From Rhizobium sp. CIAT894 (GTDB lineage: Bacteria; Pseudomonadota; Alphaproteobacteria; Rhizobiales; Rhizobiaceae), in the NCBI RefSeq assembly GCF_000172795.2, contig NZ_CP020952.1, positions 248,001-312,000 on the forward strand: 64,000 nucleotides of DNA, read 5' to 3'. The translations under genes were made by a program, and so were the position numbers. Positions 38,037-47,283 of the stretch are shown here, piece after piece. The notes under the pieces were generated by a model. The model saw only the letters and a list, made by a program, of their open reading frames with translations, was not told the origin of the DNA and made no database searches. Each line of letters opens with the position of its first letter. Position 1 is the first letter of the stretch.

Positions 38037-38762
38037 TCAGCTGATGCCGAGAAACTGCTTCAGCTCTGCCGTCTGCGGGTTAGCGAAGACTTCCTCGGGC
38101 CGGCCCACCTCGTGAACCCGGCCCTGATGCATGAAGACGACGCGGTTGCAGACGTCGCGGGCAAACTTCATCTCGTGCGTGACCATCAGCAGCGTCATTC
38201 CCTCAGCGGCAAGTTCGCGCACGACGGCGAGAACTTCGGCGACTAGCTCCGGATCGAGCGCCGAGGTGATCTCGTCGCAAAGGAGCGCGCTCGGCTGCAT
38301 GGCGAGCGCGCGGGCGATTGCGACGCGCTGCTGCTGGCCGCCCGAGAGCTCGTCCGGATAGGCGTCGAACCGGTGACCCAGCCCCACTCGCTCCAGCATT
38401 TTGCGGGCGGTGGCCTCGGCTTCGGTTTTCGGGGTCTTCTTGACCACGGTCTGCGACAGCATGACGTTGCCTCCGACCGTCAGGTGCGGGAAGAGGTTGA
38501 ACTGCTGAAAGATCATGCCGACCTTGAGACGCAATGCCTTCAGATGCACTTCGTCATCGAGGAGCTGCGCGCCGGCCACGGAGATGGAGCCGTCGGTGAT
38601 GCTCTCCAGGCCGTTGATGCAGCGAAGCAAGGTCGATTTGCCCGAACCGCTCTTGCCGATAATGGCGATGACTTCGCCGGCCTCCACATCGAGATTGATG
38701 CCTTTCAGCACCTCGGTGGTTCCGAAGCTTTTGCGTACTTCAGTGATTTCGATGAGCGACAT
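38037..38762 (-). CDS. Polar amino acid ABC importer, ATP-binding subunit
   Basis: 241 residues from the ATG at 38762, inside the end of the permease gene (23-base overlap). A longer in-frame extension is an artefact. Walker [15 protein letters not shown]-loop [14 protein letters not shown], signature [16 protein letters not shown], Walker B ALLCDEITSALDPE and MVTHEMKFARDV are intact. Note the Walker B cysteine-for-phenylalanine change, which is seen elsewhere in this family. It is the last gene of the GntR-led importer operon. Confidence 0.95.
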   Translation of the reverse strand: MSLIEITEVRKSFGTTEVLKGINLDVEAGEVIAIIGKSGSGKSTLLRCINGLESITDGSISVAGAQLLDDEVHLKALRLKVGMIFQQFNLFPHLTVGGNVMLSQTVVKKTPKTEAEATARKMLERVGLGHRFDAYPDELSGGQQQRVAIARALAMQPSALLCDEITSALDPELVAEVLAVVRELAAEGMTLLMVTHEMKFARDVCNRVVFMHQGRVHEVGRPEEVFANPQTAELKQFLGIS

Positions 38763-39399
38763 TGAGCTTCCTTTCCAGGATCTGGCTGCTTTTCGACAAA
38801 GGCCAGCAAAGGGCGAAGTAGATGAGGGCGACGAGCCCGTAGACCGTGAAGGGCTGGAAGGTGGCATTGGTGACCACGGTGCCGGCTTTCGACAGTTCGA
38901 CGAAGCCGATGATCGAGGTCAGCGCCGTACCCTTGACGATTTGAACGGAGAAACCGACCGTGGGCGGTATGGCGACCCTCAACGCCTGCGGGAGGATGAC
39001 GTAACGCATCTGCTGCAGCCTGACCATACCGAGGCTGGCGGAGGCTTCCCACTGGCCCCTCGCAATCGACTCGACGCAGCCGCGCCAGATTTCGGCGAGG
39101 AAGGCGGCGCTCCAGAGAGTGAGTGCCAGTCCCGCGGCAAGCCAGGCCGGGACATCGATGCCGAAGAGGCCGAGACCGAAAAAAGCGATGAAGAGCTGCA
39201 TCAGCAGCGGCGTGCCCTGGAAAAGTTCGATGTAGTATTTCGCGAGCACCCTGAATGTCTTGCGCTTGCCGATGCGCAGGAACAGCAGTCCCAGTCCGAC
39301 CGCGCCGCCGCTGGCGAAGGAGACGAGCGAAAGCAGGATCGTCCAGCGGGTGGCGAGCAGCAGGTTTCGCAGGATGTCCCAGAGGGTGAACTCGATCAT
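38740..39399 (-). CDS. Polar amino acid ABC importer, permease (1)
   Basis: 219-residue HisM/GlnP-type permease. Visible are a first helix (LLLATRWTILLSLVSFASGG), the conserved ELFQGTPLLMQLFIAFFGLG and the coupling region IARGQWEASASLGMVRLQQM. It overlaps the second permease by 4 bases (ATGA) and the ATPase by 23 bases. Both permeases are intact, so a heterodimeric channel is expected. Confidence 0.94.
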   Translation of the reverse strand: MIEFTLWDILRNLLLATRWTILLSLVSFASGGAVGLGLLFLRIGKRKTFRVLAKYYIELFQGTPLLMQLFIAFFGLGLFGIDVPAWLAAGLALTLWSAAFLAEIWRGCVESIARGQWEASASLGMVRLQQMRYVILPQALRVAIPPTVGFSVQIVKGTALTSIIGFVELSKAGTVVTNATFQPFTVYGLVALIYFALCWPLSKSSQILERKLNVAHRNH

Positions 39400-40067
39400 C
39401 GTGCTTTTCTCCTCGGGAAAATCAAGCCGCCGACCACGCCCAGCACCTGCCGAAGCAGGATTGCCATCACCAGATAGATCGCTGTCGAGACGATGTAGGC
39501 CTCGAAGGCGCGGAAGGTTCGCGATTGGATGAAATTCGCGGCAAAGGTCAGATCCTCGGCGGCGATCTGCGACACAACCGACGAGCCGAGCATGACGATG
39601 ACGACTTGCGACGACAGCGCCGGCCAGATGCGCTGCAGTGACGGGACGAGAACGACATGGCGGAAGGTTTCGAAGCGCGTCATGGCAAGACTCTCGCCTG
39701 CCTCGAACTGACCCTTCGGGGTTGCCTGGATACCGGCGCGAATGATCTCGCAGCTATAGGCGCCGAGATTGATGACCATTGCCAGGTTGGCGGCGGTCAA
39801 TTCGGGAAGCTGGAGGCCGAGCGACGGCAGACCGAAGAAGATGAAAAACAGCTGGATCAGGAACGGCGTGTTGCGGATCAGTTCGACATAGGCGGCAACG
39901 ACAGGTTTCAGCCAGGCCGGCCCGAGTGCGCGCACCCAGGCACAGACGATGCCGAGCGAAATGCCGAGCACTCCGCCGATCGCGATCAGTTCCAGGGTGA
40001 CCAGTATGCCCTTGATGATCTCAGGGTAATATTGAAGCAGCCAGCCGAATTCGAAATGATAGCTCAA
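39396..40067 (-). CDS. Polar amino acid ABC importer, permease (2)
   Basis: 223 residues with the typical start YHFEFGWLLQYYPEIIKGIL. ELIRNTPFLIQLFFIFFGLP and the coupling segment TPKGQFEAGESLAMTRFETF are intact. It forms the channel with the downstream permease and starts 78 bases after the binding protein gene, a gap filled by a stem-loop. Confidence 0.94.
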   Translation of the reverse strand: MSYHFEFGWLLQYYPEIIKGILVTLELIAIGGVLGISLGIVCAWVRALGPAWLKPVVAAYVELIRNTPFLIQLFFIFFGLPSLGLQLPELTAANLAMVINLGAYSCEIIRAGIQATPKGQFEAGESLAMTRFETFRHVVLVPSLQRIWPALSSQVVIVMLGSSVVSQIAAEDLTFAANFIQSRTFRAFEAYIVSTAIYLVMAILLRQVLGVVGGLIFPRRKAR

Positions 40068-40094
40068 GGAATTGTCCCCTCTTGCGGTAACGAG

Positions 40095-40131
40095 CGGATG
40101 TCATCCCGCCTGCAGGCGAGAATGACATCCG
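40095..40131. other. Intergenic stem-loop between binding protein and permease genes
   Basis: The arms CGGATGTCAT and ATGACATCCG enclose an inner CGCCTG-CAGGCG stem. Position and orientation match the hairpins found in the other importer operons of this window. A transcript-stabilising role is inferred. Confidence 0.7.
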
Positions 40132-40145
40132 TAAGAACAAGCCCA

Positions 40146-40931
40146 TCAGAGATCCGACGGAAGATCGGTGCCGAGCCACTTCTGCGATATGGCGTTCAGC
40201 GCGCCATCGGTTTTGGCGGCAGCGATGATGCCGTTCACCTTCTCCAAAAGAGCCGCCTGCTCCTTGTTGAGGCCGATATAGCAGGGCGAGTTCTTGATCA
40301 GGAATTTGAGCTCAGGGCGCTTGGGTGGATTTTTGGCAAGGATCGCAGCAGCCACGACGTTGCCGGTAGCGATGGTGTCGACCTGACCGGACAGGAAGGC
40401 CGATATGGTGCCGTTATTATCCTCGTAACGCTTGATCGTCGCGTCGGCCGGCGCGATCTTCGTCAGCTCCAGATCTTCCACGGCGCCGCGCGTGACCCCG
40501 ATGCTCTTGCCTGCGAGATCTTCCGCCTTGGCGATCGAAAGATCGGCCGGCGCGAACACGCCGTTGAAGAAGGGAGCGTAGGCTGCGGAGAAATCGATCA
40601 CCTTTTCGCGCTCCGCATTCTTGCCGAGGCTTGATATAACCAGATCGACCTTGTTGGTCTGCAGATAAGGCACCCGGTTGGCGCTGGTGACCGGCACGAG
40701 CTCGGTCTTGACGCCCAGTTTTTCGGCAATGAGATTGGCAACGTCAATATCGTAGCCCATCGGCGCCATATCGGTGCCGACGCTGCCGAATGGCGGGAAA
40801 TCCTGCGGGACGGCGACACGCAGCGTACCGCGCGCCGTGATGTCGGCGAGAGCATCGGCATGAGACGCGGAGCCGAAGCCGAAGGTTGCCGCCAGGGTCG
40901 CGATTGCGAAGAAAACTCGTCTTGTCAGCAT
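40146..40931 (-). CDS. Polar amino acid ABC importer, periplasmic binding protein
   Basis: 261 residues. The signal peptide MLTRRVFFAIATLAATFGFG ends near ASHA. The mature protein has TLRVAVPQDFPPFGSVGTDM and GYDIDVANLIAEKLGVKTEL, the family-3 binding fold, and ANRVPYLQTNKVDLVISSLG. The start overlaps the GntR stop by 7 bases, so the regulator and the binding protein are co-translated. The substrate is unknown; an amino acid or opine-like compound is the usual type. Confidence 0.94.
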   Translation of the reverse strand: MLTRRVFFAIATLAATFGFGSASHADALADITARGTLRVAVPQDFPPFGSVGTDMAPMGYDIDVANLIAEKLGVKTELVPVTSANRVPYLQTNKVDLVISSLGKNAEREKVIDFSAAYAPFFNGVFAPADLSIAKAEDLAGKSIGVTRGAVEDLELTKIAPADATIKRYEDNNGTISAFLSGQVDTIATGNVVAAAILAKNPPKRPELKFLIKNSPCYIGLNKEQAALLEKVNGIIAAAKTDGALNAISQKWLGTDLPSDL

Positions 40932-41677
40932 GCGTTAATGACTCCTTTGAAGTTGCGGTTTTGGATGCTGAGAGGTGAGGAAGCTGCCTTGGGAGGCAGC
41001 GACAGGGAATTGCGCAAGTCCGAAAGCGGATCCGGGCGCGCCGTGAGGTCGAGGCCCATTTCCACGTCGTCGAGATGCTCGACAGAGAGTTCCGCAGCCC
41101 TGACGAAATCGCCCGCCCGCATGGCCTCGAAGATGCGGCAGTGCCCTTCGTGGGATTGTGCGGCGTGAAATTCGGATTGATAGAGCATTGAAATGAGGAT
41201 CGTCCGCGCGGTCAGGTCGCGCAGGATATCGACGATGATGGCGTTGCCGCTCAATTCGGCGATGCGGATATGGAAATCGCCCATCAAATAGGTCAGGCGC
41301 TGGCGGTCGCCGGCCGCCATGGCATTTCGTTCCTCAGTAAGATGCGCGTCGAGCGCCTTGCTGCCCTCGTCCGTCAGCGTCCGCATGCTGCGCAGCAGAC
41401 CGGCCTCGACGATCCGCCGCGCCTCATAGACCGCGATCGCATCTTCGGCGGACGGCTCGACGACAAACCAGCCACGCCGAGGGCTGACATGCACGATGCC
41501 GCGTGTCTCCAGGCGCATCATCGCTTCGCGGACGCGGGTTCTGGACACGCCGAAGAGCGCTGCCAGCTGGTTTTCGCCTAGACGCGTACCGGGCCGGATT
41601 TTGGCAGAAAGGATGCCGGAGACGATCGTCGCCTCGATGGATTTCTGCGTGGTCTCGGATGTGTGGCTATCTTGCAT
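40925..41677 (-). CDS. GntR-family regulator, FCD subgroup (first gene of importer operon)
   Basis: About 250 residues from the ATG at 41677; an in-frame extension to 41728 looks non-coding. The winged helix-turn-helix is KIRPGTRLGENQLAALFGVS then RTRVREAMMRLETRGIVHVS. The FCD domain follows, with GDFHIRIAELSGNAIIVDIL and AAQSHEGHCRIFEAMRAGDF supplying the metal-binding aspartate and histidines. It is co-transcribed with the importer it probably controls. A CTTG-N4-CAAG palindrome covers the start codon, which suggests autoregulation. Confidence 0.92.
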   Translation of the reverse strand: MQDSHTSETTQKSIEATIVSGILSAKIRPGTRLGENQLAALFGVSRTRVREAMMRLETRGIVHVSPRRGWFVVEPSAEDAIAVYEARRIVEAGLLRSMRTLTDEGSKALDAHLTEERNAMAAGDRQRLTYLMGDFHIRIAELSGNAIIVDILRDLTARTILISMLYQSEFHAAQSHEGHCRIFEAMRAGDFVRAAELSVEHLDDVEMGLDLTARPDPLSDLRNSLSLPPKAASSPLSIQNRNFKGVINAC

Positions 41678-41682
41678 ACAAG
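41671..41682. promoter_or_regulatory. Possible GntR autoregulatory site over the start codon
   Basis: CTTGCATACAAG (CTTG-N4-CAAG) resembles the TTGTATACAA-type operators used by many FCD regulators. The start codon of the GntR gene lies inside it. Confidence 0.4.
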
Positions 41683-41888
41683 ACAGAAAGCAAAGCGCAT
41701 GCCAAAATCCTGTGCTCAGGATTTTCAAGATGTCTCGAATGCTTTGCGGGAAATTTGCCTGCAGGGAATGCAGATTGAACGCAATTTGTGCCGGCGCCGG
41801 CGCCCGAAGACGCCGGTTGGTGCGACCTGAGCGCGTCGCGATCTTTCAGATCTGCGGTCGAACTGCCGATCCGATCGTCTTCGCTTTT

Positions 41889-41998
41889 AGGACAGGATGA
41901 TTTAATGCCCCGTTGGCCTAAAATCATCCTGTTCTAAATTAAAGAGTTAAAGCATGACGTTACCAGAAAACCGCTCACACTTTTCGGCATCATGCTCT
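41889..41998. repeat. Rhizobial intergenic mosaic repeat, copy 1
   Basis: This 110-base block is the inverse orientation of the element at 62078-62188. Shared parts are GAGCATGATGCCGAAAAGTG, the GAGCGGTTTTC segment, ACTCTTTAATTT and the terminal AAATCATCCTGTTCT. The block contains two inverted repeats: a GAGCATGA...TCATGCTC-type stem and an AACAGGATGATTT...AAATCATCCTGTT stem. It is the RIME-like type seen between genes in Rhizobium. It overlaps the stop codon of the ATPase gene by two bases and may serve as that gene's 3' end. Confidence 0.8.
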
Positions 41999-42767
41999 AA
42001 TTGAAACTCGAGGTTTTGAGGAATTCCGCGAGCCGTTCGGTCTTCGGATGCACGAACATTTCCTTCGGATCTCCCTCCTCGCAGATCACTCCCTGGTTCA
42101 TGAAGATGACGCGCGATGAAACTTCGTAGGCAAAACGCATCTCGTGGGTGACGAGCAGCATGGTCATACCGTCGGCGGCAAGGCCCTTGATGACTTGGAG
42201 CACTTCGCCCACCAGTTCGGGATCGAGCGCCGAGGTCACTTCGTCGAACAGCATCAGCCGCGGCGACATGGCGATGGCGCGGGCAATGGCGACGCGCTGC
42301 TGCTGGCCGCCGGAAAGCTGACCGGGATAATGGTTCGTGCGGGCGGCAAGACCGACACGGTCGAGCCATTTCTCCGCGATCACACGGGCCTCCGGCTTCG
42401 TCATTTTCTTGACCTTGACGAGGCCGAGCATGACGTTTTCAGCAGCACTCATATGCGGGAAAAGATTGAACTGCTGAAACGCCATGCCGGTCAACGCGCG
42501 CTGGCGTGCGATTTCTTTCTCGCTCTTGCGGCGGCGCGTCGCGCCTTCGACATGGTAGCCGATCTCCTCGCCGTCGAGGCTGATCGTGCCGCCCTGGAAT
42601 TCTTCCAGCATGTTGACGCAGCGCAGCAAGGTGGTCTTTCCGGAACCGGACGAGCCGATGATGGAAATGACCTCGCCTTCTTCAACGGCGCAATCGACGC
42701 CTTTGAGGACTTCGTGGATGCCGTAAGTCTTGCGCAGACCCTTGATGTCGAGAATGGTCTTGGCCAT
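41997..42767 (-). CDS. Polar amino acid ABC importer, ATP-binding subunit
   Basis: 256 residues. Walker [15 protein letters not shown]-loop [14 protein letters not shown], signature [16 protein letters not shown], Walker [14 protein letters not shown] and [11 protein letters not shown] are present. An insertion ([20 protein letters not shown], about 66-85) between Walker A and Q-loop is a feature of some GlnQ-like proteins. The TAG stop lies inside the mosaic repeat. It is the last gene of a four-gene importer operon and starts 12 bases after the permease. Confidence 0.95.
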   Translation of the reverse strand: MAKTILDIKGLRKTYGIHEVLKGVDCAVEEGEVISIIGSSGSGKTTLLRCVNMLEEFQGGTISLDGEEIGYHVEGATRRRKSEKEIARQRALTGMAFQQFNLFPHMSAAENVMLGLVKVKKMTKPEARVIAEKWLDRVGLAARTNHYPGQLSGGQQQRVAIARAIAMSPRLMLFDEVTSALDPELVGEVLQVIKGLAADGMTMLLVTHEMRFAYEVSSRVIFMNQGVICEEGDPKEMFVHPKTERLAEFLKTSSFN

Positions 42768-42779
42768 CGGGGGAACTCC

Positions 42780-43439
42780 TCAGGACGGCAGGGCGGTCTT
42801 GCGCTCGACATATTTGCCGAAGTGCTCGATGCCGTAGTTGACGATGAAATAGAGACCGCCGGCCAGGAAATAGAACTGGAGGCTCATGAAGTTGCGGGAG
42901 ATGATCTCCTGTGTGCGCAGGAGAAGCTCGGCGACGCCGATGACGGAGAGCAGCGTCGAGGCCTTTACCATTTCGGCCGCCGTATTCACCCAGGCCGGCA
43001 GGCACTGGCGCATGGCCTGCGGCCACAGCACCGAGGTGAAGGTCTGGGTGAAGGTCAGGCCGATCGCCTTGGCCGCTTCGGTCTGCCCCTTCGGGATCGC
43101 CTGAAGCGCGCCGCGGACGATTTCGCCGACATGGGAAGAGCAGAAGACCGCAAGGGCGAGCACGCCGGCGGAGAACGGCCCGAGATCGAGCCCGACGGCT
43201 GCGGAGACATAATAGCTTGCCAGCACCAGCACCAGCACCGGCGTGCCGCGGATGATATCGGTATAGGCACGCACGAGAAGCCGCAAAACAACGCCGCCAT
43301 AGACGAGCGCCAGACCGACGAAAACGCCGAGTACGGACCCTGCGAGGATGGCCAGCAGCGAGATCGACACGGTCACGCCGATACCGTTGATGATGACGTA
43401 GCGGGCGATCCAGAGTTGTTCGAGAAAGGTGTGGGACAT
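42780..43439 (-). CDS. Polar amino acid ABC importer, permease (1)
   Basis: 219 residues. The first membrane helix is GIGVTVSISLLAILAGSVLG; TDIIRGTPVLVLVLASYYVS replaces the more common NTP-LVQ motif but fits the family; the coupling region is IPKGQTEAAKAIGLTFTQTF. It starts 5 bases after the stop of the second permease. Both are intact and probably form a heterodimer. Confidence 0.93.
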   Translation of the reverse strand: MSHTFLEQLWIARYVIINGIGVTVSISLLAILAGSVLGVFVGLALVYGGVVLRLLVRAYTDIIRGTPVLVLVLASYYVSAAVGLDLGPFSAGVLALAVFCSSHVGEIVRGALQAIPKGQTEAAKAIGLTFTQTFTSVLWPQAMRQCLPAWVNTAAEMVKASTLLSVIGVAELLLRTQEIISRNFMSLQFYFLAGGLYFIVNYGIEHFGKYVERKTALPS

Positions 43440-43444
43440 CAGAT

Positions 43445-44107
43445 CTATCTCGGCAGGGCCAGACGGCGCTCGATGAAGCGCATCACGGCGGCGATGAGGA
43501 AACAGGTGACGACATAGAGGGCCGAGGTGACCATCCAGGTTTCGATGACGCGGAAACTCTCGACATTGATCTTGCGGGCGGCAAAGGTCAGTTCCGGCAC
43601 GGCGATGGCGGCGGCGAGCGAGGTGTCCTTGAAGAGTGAGATGATCGTCGAGGACAGCGACGGCAGCACGTTGCGCAGCATAAGCGGCGCGATGATGGAA
43701 CTGCGGATCTGCATTCCCGTCAGGCCGATGGCGAGGCCGGCCTCGGTCAGCCCCCTCGGGATCGACAACAGGCCGGCACGGAACACCTCGGCCAGATAGG
43801 CGCCGGAATAGAGGGAGAGCACCAGAACGAAGCTTTTCATCTTGTCGAGGCGCAAACCCATCTGCGGCAGCGCGAAAAAGGCGAAAAGCACCAGGACAAG
43901 GATCGGCAGGTTGCGAATGACCGTGACATAGACCCGCGCCGGCACGACCGCGAAGCGGCTTTTGGACGTCAGCGCGAAGGCCACGATGAGCCCGATCGCC
44001 GCCCCGATCAGGATGGAGATCACCGCAAGGCCAAGGCTGAGCGCCAGCCCGCTCAAAAGAAAATCGAAATTGCGCCAGACGGCAGCAAAATTCAGCGTGT
44101 AACCCAT
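43445..44107 (-). CDS. Polar amino acid ABC importer, permease (2)
   Basis: 220 residues from the ATG at 44107 (AAAGGG upstream); an earlier in-frame start at 44134 is less likely. Family segments are TVIRNLPILVLVLFAFFALP and IPRGLTEAGLAIGLTGMQIR. It pairs with the adjacent permease. The 128-base gap upstream holds a hairpin and separates it from the binding protein gene. Confidence 0.93.
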   Translation of the reverse strand: MGYTLNFAAVWRNFDFLLSGLALSLGLAVISILIGAAIGLIVAFALTSKSRFAVVPARVYVTVIRNLPILVLVLFAFFALPQMGLRLDKMKSFVLVLSLYSGAYLAEVFRAGLLSIPRGLTEAGLAIGLTGMQIRSSIIAPLMLRNVLPSLSSTIISLFKDTSLAAAIAVPELTFAARKINVESFRVIETWMVTSALYVVTCFLIAAVMRFIERRLALPR

Positions 44108-44200
44108 GCGGGCCGCCCTTTCAGACGAACGCATCGTGCACGATGCGTAGATTCAAAATGTTGCGTCCGTTGCGCGTCTGAAAAGACGCGCGGCGCTGCA

Positions 44201-44228
44201 GCGGAGCGGGAGAACAATCCCGCTCCGC
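44201..44228. other. Intergenic stem-loop between binding protein and permease genes
   Basis: Eleven-base perfect arms GCGGAGCGGGA and TCCCGCTCCGC enclose GAACAA, 7 bases past the binding-protein stop. A second, smaller CGCGTCT-AGACGCG hairpin lies next to it at about 44173-44190. It is comparable with the other importer operons here. Confidence 0.75.
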
Positions 44229-44235
44229 ATGGCCG

Positions 44236-45075
44236 TTACTTGAACTCGACTGGAAAGCCGATCTGGGGCGGGGCCAGATCCTTGCCGAACCAGGTCTTGA
44301 AGGACTTGGCGTAAAAGTCGAACTCGACGCCGGTCATGGCTTCATGCAGGGCGGTGTTGACGAAATTCAGCCAATCCTGATCGCCGCGTTTGACCGCGCA
44401 GGCGTAGGTCTGCGGGTTCCAGCCGTAGCCGGCGTCTTTGTAGCGGCCCGGATTCTGCGTCATGTACCAGGCAAGCGACGACTGATCCGTGGCGACAGCA
44501 TCGGCGCGTCCCGACTCCAGCGCCTGATAGATCAGGTCGACGGATTCATACTGATCAACGGTCGCCTCCGGCAATGCCGCATGCACCATTGTCTCGGCAT
44601 AGACGTTCTGAAGCACCGAAATGGTGACGGAGGAACCGGCCGCCTTGAGAGCGGCATAGTCGGCGTATTTTCCGTCCGCCTTGAGCATCAGGCCGACGCC
44701 TTCGCGATAATAAGGAATGGTGAAGGCGACCTGCTGGGCGCGTTCGCCGGTCACGGTCATGAACTGGCAGGTGATGTCGACTTTGTCAGTGGTGATATTG
44801 GGGATTCGGGCGTCGGAGGACTGGTTCACATACTCGATCTTCTCAGGATCGCCGAACAGCGCCTTGGCGATGATATGGCCCATGTCGACGTCGAAACCCT
44901 GAAGCTTGTCGTCCGCGCTCTTGAAGTGCCAGGGCGCGTTGGTGCTGCCCGTGCCGAGGACGAGGTGGCCGCGGGCCAGCACTTCATCGAGCTTGCTGCC
45001 CTCGGCCAGTGCGGGCGTGGAGAGCAGCGCGGCTGTTATCAGCGACATCACGCCGGTGCGAAAGGAAATGGTCAT
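44236..45075 (-). CDS. Polar amino acid ABC importer, periplasmic binding protein
   Basis: 279 residues from the ATG at 45075, supported by AAGGGGAA six bases upstream. The signal peptide MTISFRTGVMSLITAALLST ends near ALA. GHLVLGTGSTNAPWHFKSAD and LQGFDVDMGHIIAKALFGDP are the ligand-domain strands, and ITCQFMTVTGERAQQVAFTI is the second half. It heads the importer operon. A long inverted repeat lies 27 bases upstream. Confidence 0.94.
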   Translation of the reverse strand: MTISFRTGVMSLITAALLSTPALAEGSKLDEVLARGHLVLGTGSTNAPWHFKSADDKLQGFDVDMGHIIAKALFGDPEKIEYVNQSSDARIPNITTDKVDITCQFMTVTGERAQQVAFTIPYYREGVGLMLKADGKYADYAALKAAGSSVTISVLQNVYAETMVHAALPEATVDQYESVDLIYQALESGRADAVATDQSSLAWYMTQNPGRYKDAGYGWNPQTYACAVKRGDQDWLNFVNTALHEAMTGVEFDFYAKSFKTWFGKDLAPPQIGFPVEFK

Positions 45076-45101
45076 GGCGTTCCCCTTATGGATGGTTCCC
45101 A

Positions 45102-45143
45102 TTATTCCAGTATAATGGATGCATGTCTGTTTTACTGGAATAA
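45102..45143. promoter_or_regulatory. Paired inverted operator-like repeat upstream of an importer operon
   Basis: TTATTCCAGTA (45102-45112) and TACTGGAATAA (45133-45143) are exact inverse complements 20 bases apart. On the minus strand a TATACT-like -10 element lies between and across them. The layout fits two half-sites of a regulator covering the promoter. No regulator gene is next to this operon. Confidence 0.6.
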
Positions 45144-45495
45144 CGTATCAAGTGCCATCGGGGACGAATTGTCAATGGGGCATGCCGGAAAAACGCGCAG
45201 GGTTGCACGTGGCGATTTTTTTGGCAGCGCAGCATCTCCAGCCGTTTGCGGACTACCGCCTGGCTGCGTTCTGATCGTTTTGGTGAGTGGAGGCGGCGTG
45301 CAATGAGGTTTGGCCGGGAATGCAGAAAACGCAGCGCATTTCCGTGAGAAATCAGGAAATGCGCTGGGGAAACCGCGTGAGGCCTTTTACGGATTCATGC
45401 CGCGAGACGGTGGAACCGCATTGTCGAGAGCGGATATCGGAGCTGACGCCCACAAGCCTCTTCTTGAGACTCTCCGACCGGTTCATTTCCTGCAG
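45144..45495. other. 350-base stretch without a supported gene
   Basis: No frame here has family features or a ribosome site. It separates the importer promoter from the 3' end of the chemoreceptor gene. Confidence 0.5.
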
Positions 45496-47283
45496 TCAGA
45501 AGTCTTCCCAATCCGTCCTCAGCGCGGCGGCCGTCGATCCACGTTGGCCGGAGGTGGCAGACGCGGTACGAACAACTTTCAAAGCCGTCGGCCTGCCAGC
45601 ATGATGCGCGACCTGCGCGGCCGAAGACCGGGATATCGATGCATCGTCGAAACGGAACTGTTCAAGAAGCTCGAAGAGCGCGGCGGCTTCTCGCGCGAGG
45701 CCATGGCTCGCAGCCGTCTGCTCCTCGACCATCGCGGCATTCTGCTGCGTTCCCTGGTCGACGGTGTTAATGGCCTGGCTGATCTCGCCGAGCGCGGTCG
45801 ATTGCTCGCGCGCCGCCTCCACGATCGCCGTGACGTTGGTATTGATGTCGTGAACCTGACTGGCGATTTCCTGCAGTGCGGATCCGGCATTGGTGACGAG
45901 CGCGACTCCGTTTGCCACATGGGAACCGGACGCGGTGATCAGGCTCTTGATCTCCTTGGCAGCCTTCGCCGACCGCTGCGCCAGTTCCCGGACCTCCTGA
46001 GCGACGACCGCAAAACCCTTGCCCGCCTCCCCTGCCCGCGCCGCCTCTACGCCGGCGTTGAGCGCCAGAAGATTCGTCTGAAAAGCGATCTCGTCGATCA
46101 CTCCGATGATATTGGAAATTTCGCGTGATGAGGTCTCGATCTGATCCATCGCTCCGATCGCATCGCGCACCACCTGGCCGGAATGCTCCGCATGGTCTCT
46201 GGTGTGCGCCACGAGTTGGCCGGCTTCCTCGGCGCGGCGGCTCGAATCCTTGACCGTCGTCGTGATTTCCTCGAGTGCGGCGGCCGTCTGTTCGACGGAT
46301 GCCGCTTGCTGTTCGGTCCGTTTTGCCAGGTCGTCGGCTGCCGTGCGGATTTCGTTGGAACCGGCCGAAATCGCCTTGGCATTTTCGGCAACCGTTGCCA
46401 TCGCGTCCTTCAACTTCCCCGACGCGCTGTTGAAGTCGGTGCGCAGCCGCTCCAGCGAGGGAATGAAGGGCTTTGGGATCGTCTGCGACAGGTCGCCGTC
46501 GGCGAAATTCGTCAGGCAACGGGCAAGCTGTTCGACATTCTCGACGCGCGCCGTGACATCGGTCGCGAACTTTACGACTTTGGACACTTTGCCGTTCAAG
46601 TCGAAGATCGGATTGTAGGAGGCCTGGATGTAGACTTTCCGTCCGCCCTTGCCCACCCGCATGAATTCGTCGGCAATCAGTTGGCCGCTCGCCAGCTTGT
46701 GCCAGAATTCCTTGTACGCCTCCGACCTTGCATAGTCGGCTTCACAGAAGATCGAATGATGTTTGCCTTGGATCTCGGCAAGCGAATAGCCGAGTGCGGC
46801 AAGAAAATTGTCGTTGGCACCAAGCACTTCGCCGGCCGGCGTGAATTCGATGATCGCCTGAGCGCGCGACAACGCGTCGATCTTGCCCGCATCCTCGGCG
46901 GCTTTCAGCTTCTGCGCAGTGATATCGGTTGCGATCTTGATGACCTTGACCGGCTTCCCGCGTCGGAACACCGGATTGTAGGACGCTTCGATCCAAACCT
47001 CGCGGCCGCCTTTTCCGAGCCGCTTATATTGCTGCTGCTCGAATTTTCCGGCCGACAGCTTCGTCCAGAAGGCCTTGTATTCCGCCGAGGACGCATAGCC
47101 GGGCTCGACGAACATGCTGTGATGTTTTCCGACGATCTCCCTCAACTCGTAACCGAGAGACCTGCAGAAGTTTTCGTTGGCGGTGAGGATCATGCCCGAC
47201 ATGTCGAACTCGATCATGGCTTGCGAGTTCGATAGAGCGGCAAGAGCCGCGACTGCATTGGTACCACGATCAAGAATGCCCAT
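45496..47283 (-). CDS. Cytoplasmic chemoreceptor (two PAS domains plus MCP signalling domain)
   Basis: About 595 residues from the ATG at 47283, with GGGGGG seven bases upstream. There is no membrane segment. The N-terminal half holds two related PAS domains (about 15-130 and 140-250), each with the heme- or flavin-type GKHHSMF/GKHHSIF motif and a following GGREVWIEASYNP or GGRKVYIQASYNP strand. A HAMP-like linker is followed by the MCP hairpin, whose tip [20 protein letters not shown] is fully conserved (about 410-430). It ends TDWEDF, resembling the CheR-binding pentapeptide position. It should report an intracellular redox or energy signal to CheA. The two PAS repeats are clear duplicates. 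Confidence 0.92.
   Translation of the reverse strand: MGILDRGTNAVAALAALSNSQAMIEFDMSGMILTANENFCRSLGYELREIVGKHHSMFVEPGYASSAEYKAFWTKLSAGKFEQQQYKRLGKGGREVWIEASYNPVFRRGKPVKVIKIATDITAQKLKAAEDAGKIDALSRAQAIIEFTPAGEVLGANDNFLAALGYSLAEIQGKHHSIFCEADYARSEAYKEFWHKLASGQLIADEFMRVGKGGRKVYIQASYNPIFDLNGKVSKVVKFATDVTARVENVEQLARCLTNFADGDLSQTIPKPFIPSLERLRTDFNSASGKLKDAMATVAENAKAISAGSNEIRTAADDLAKRTEQQAASVEQTAAALEEITTTVKDSSRRAEEAGQLVAHTRDHAEHSGQVVRDAIGAMDQIETSSREISNIIGVIDEIAFQTNLLALNAGVEAARAGEAGKGFAVVAQEVRELAQRSAKAAKEIKSLITASGSHVANGVALVTNAGSALQEIASQVHDINTNVTAIVEAAREQSTALGEISQAINTVDQGTQQNAAMVEEQTAASHGLAREAAALFELLEQFRFDDASISRSSAAQVAHHAGRPTALKVVRTASATSGQRGSTAAALRTDWEDF

Noticed and set aside
37864..38115. 83-residue plus-strand frame
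   Set aside because: Runs into the antisense of the importer ATPase gene; no family resemblance and only a short independent part.
45287..45604. 105-residue plus-strand frame before the chemoreceptor end
   Set aside because: Second half is antisense to the chemoreceptor C-terminus; first half has no features.
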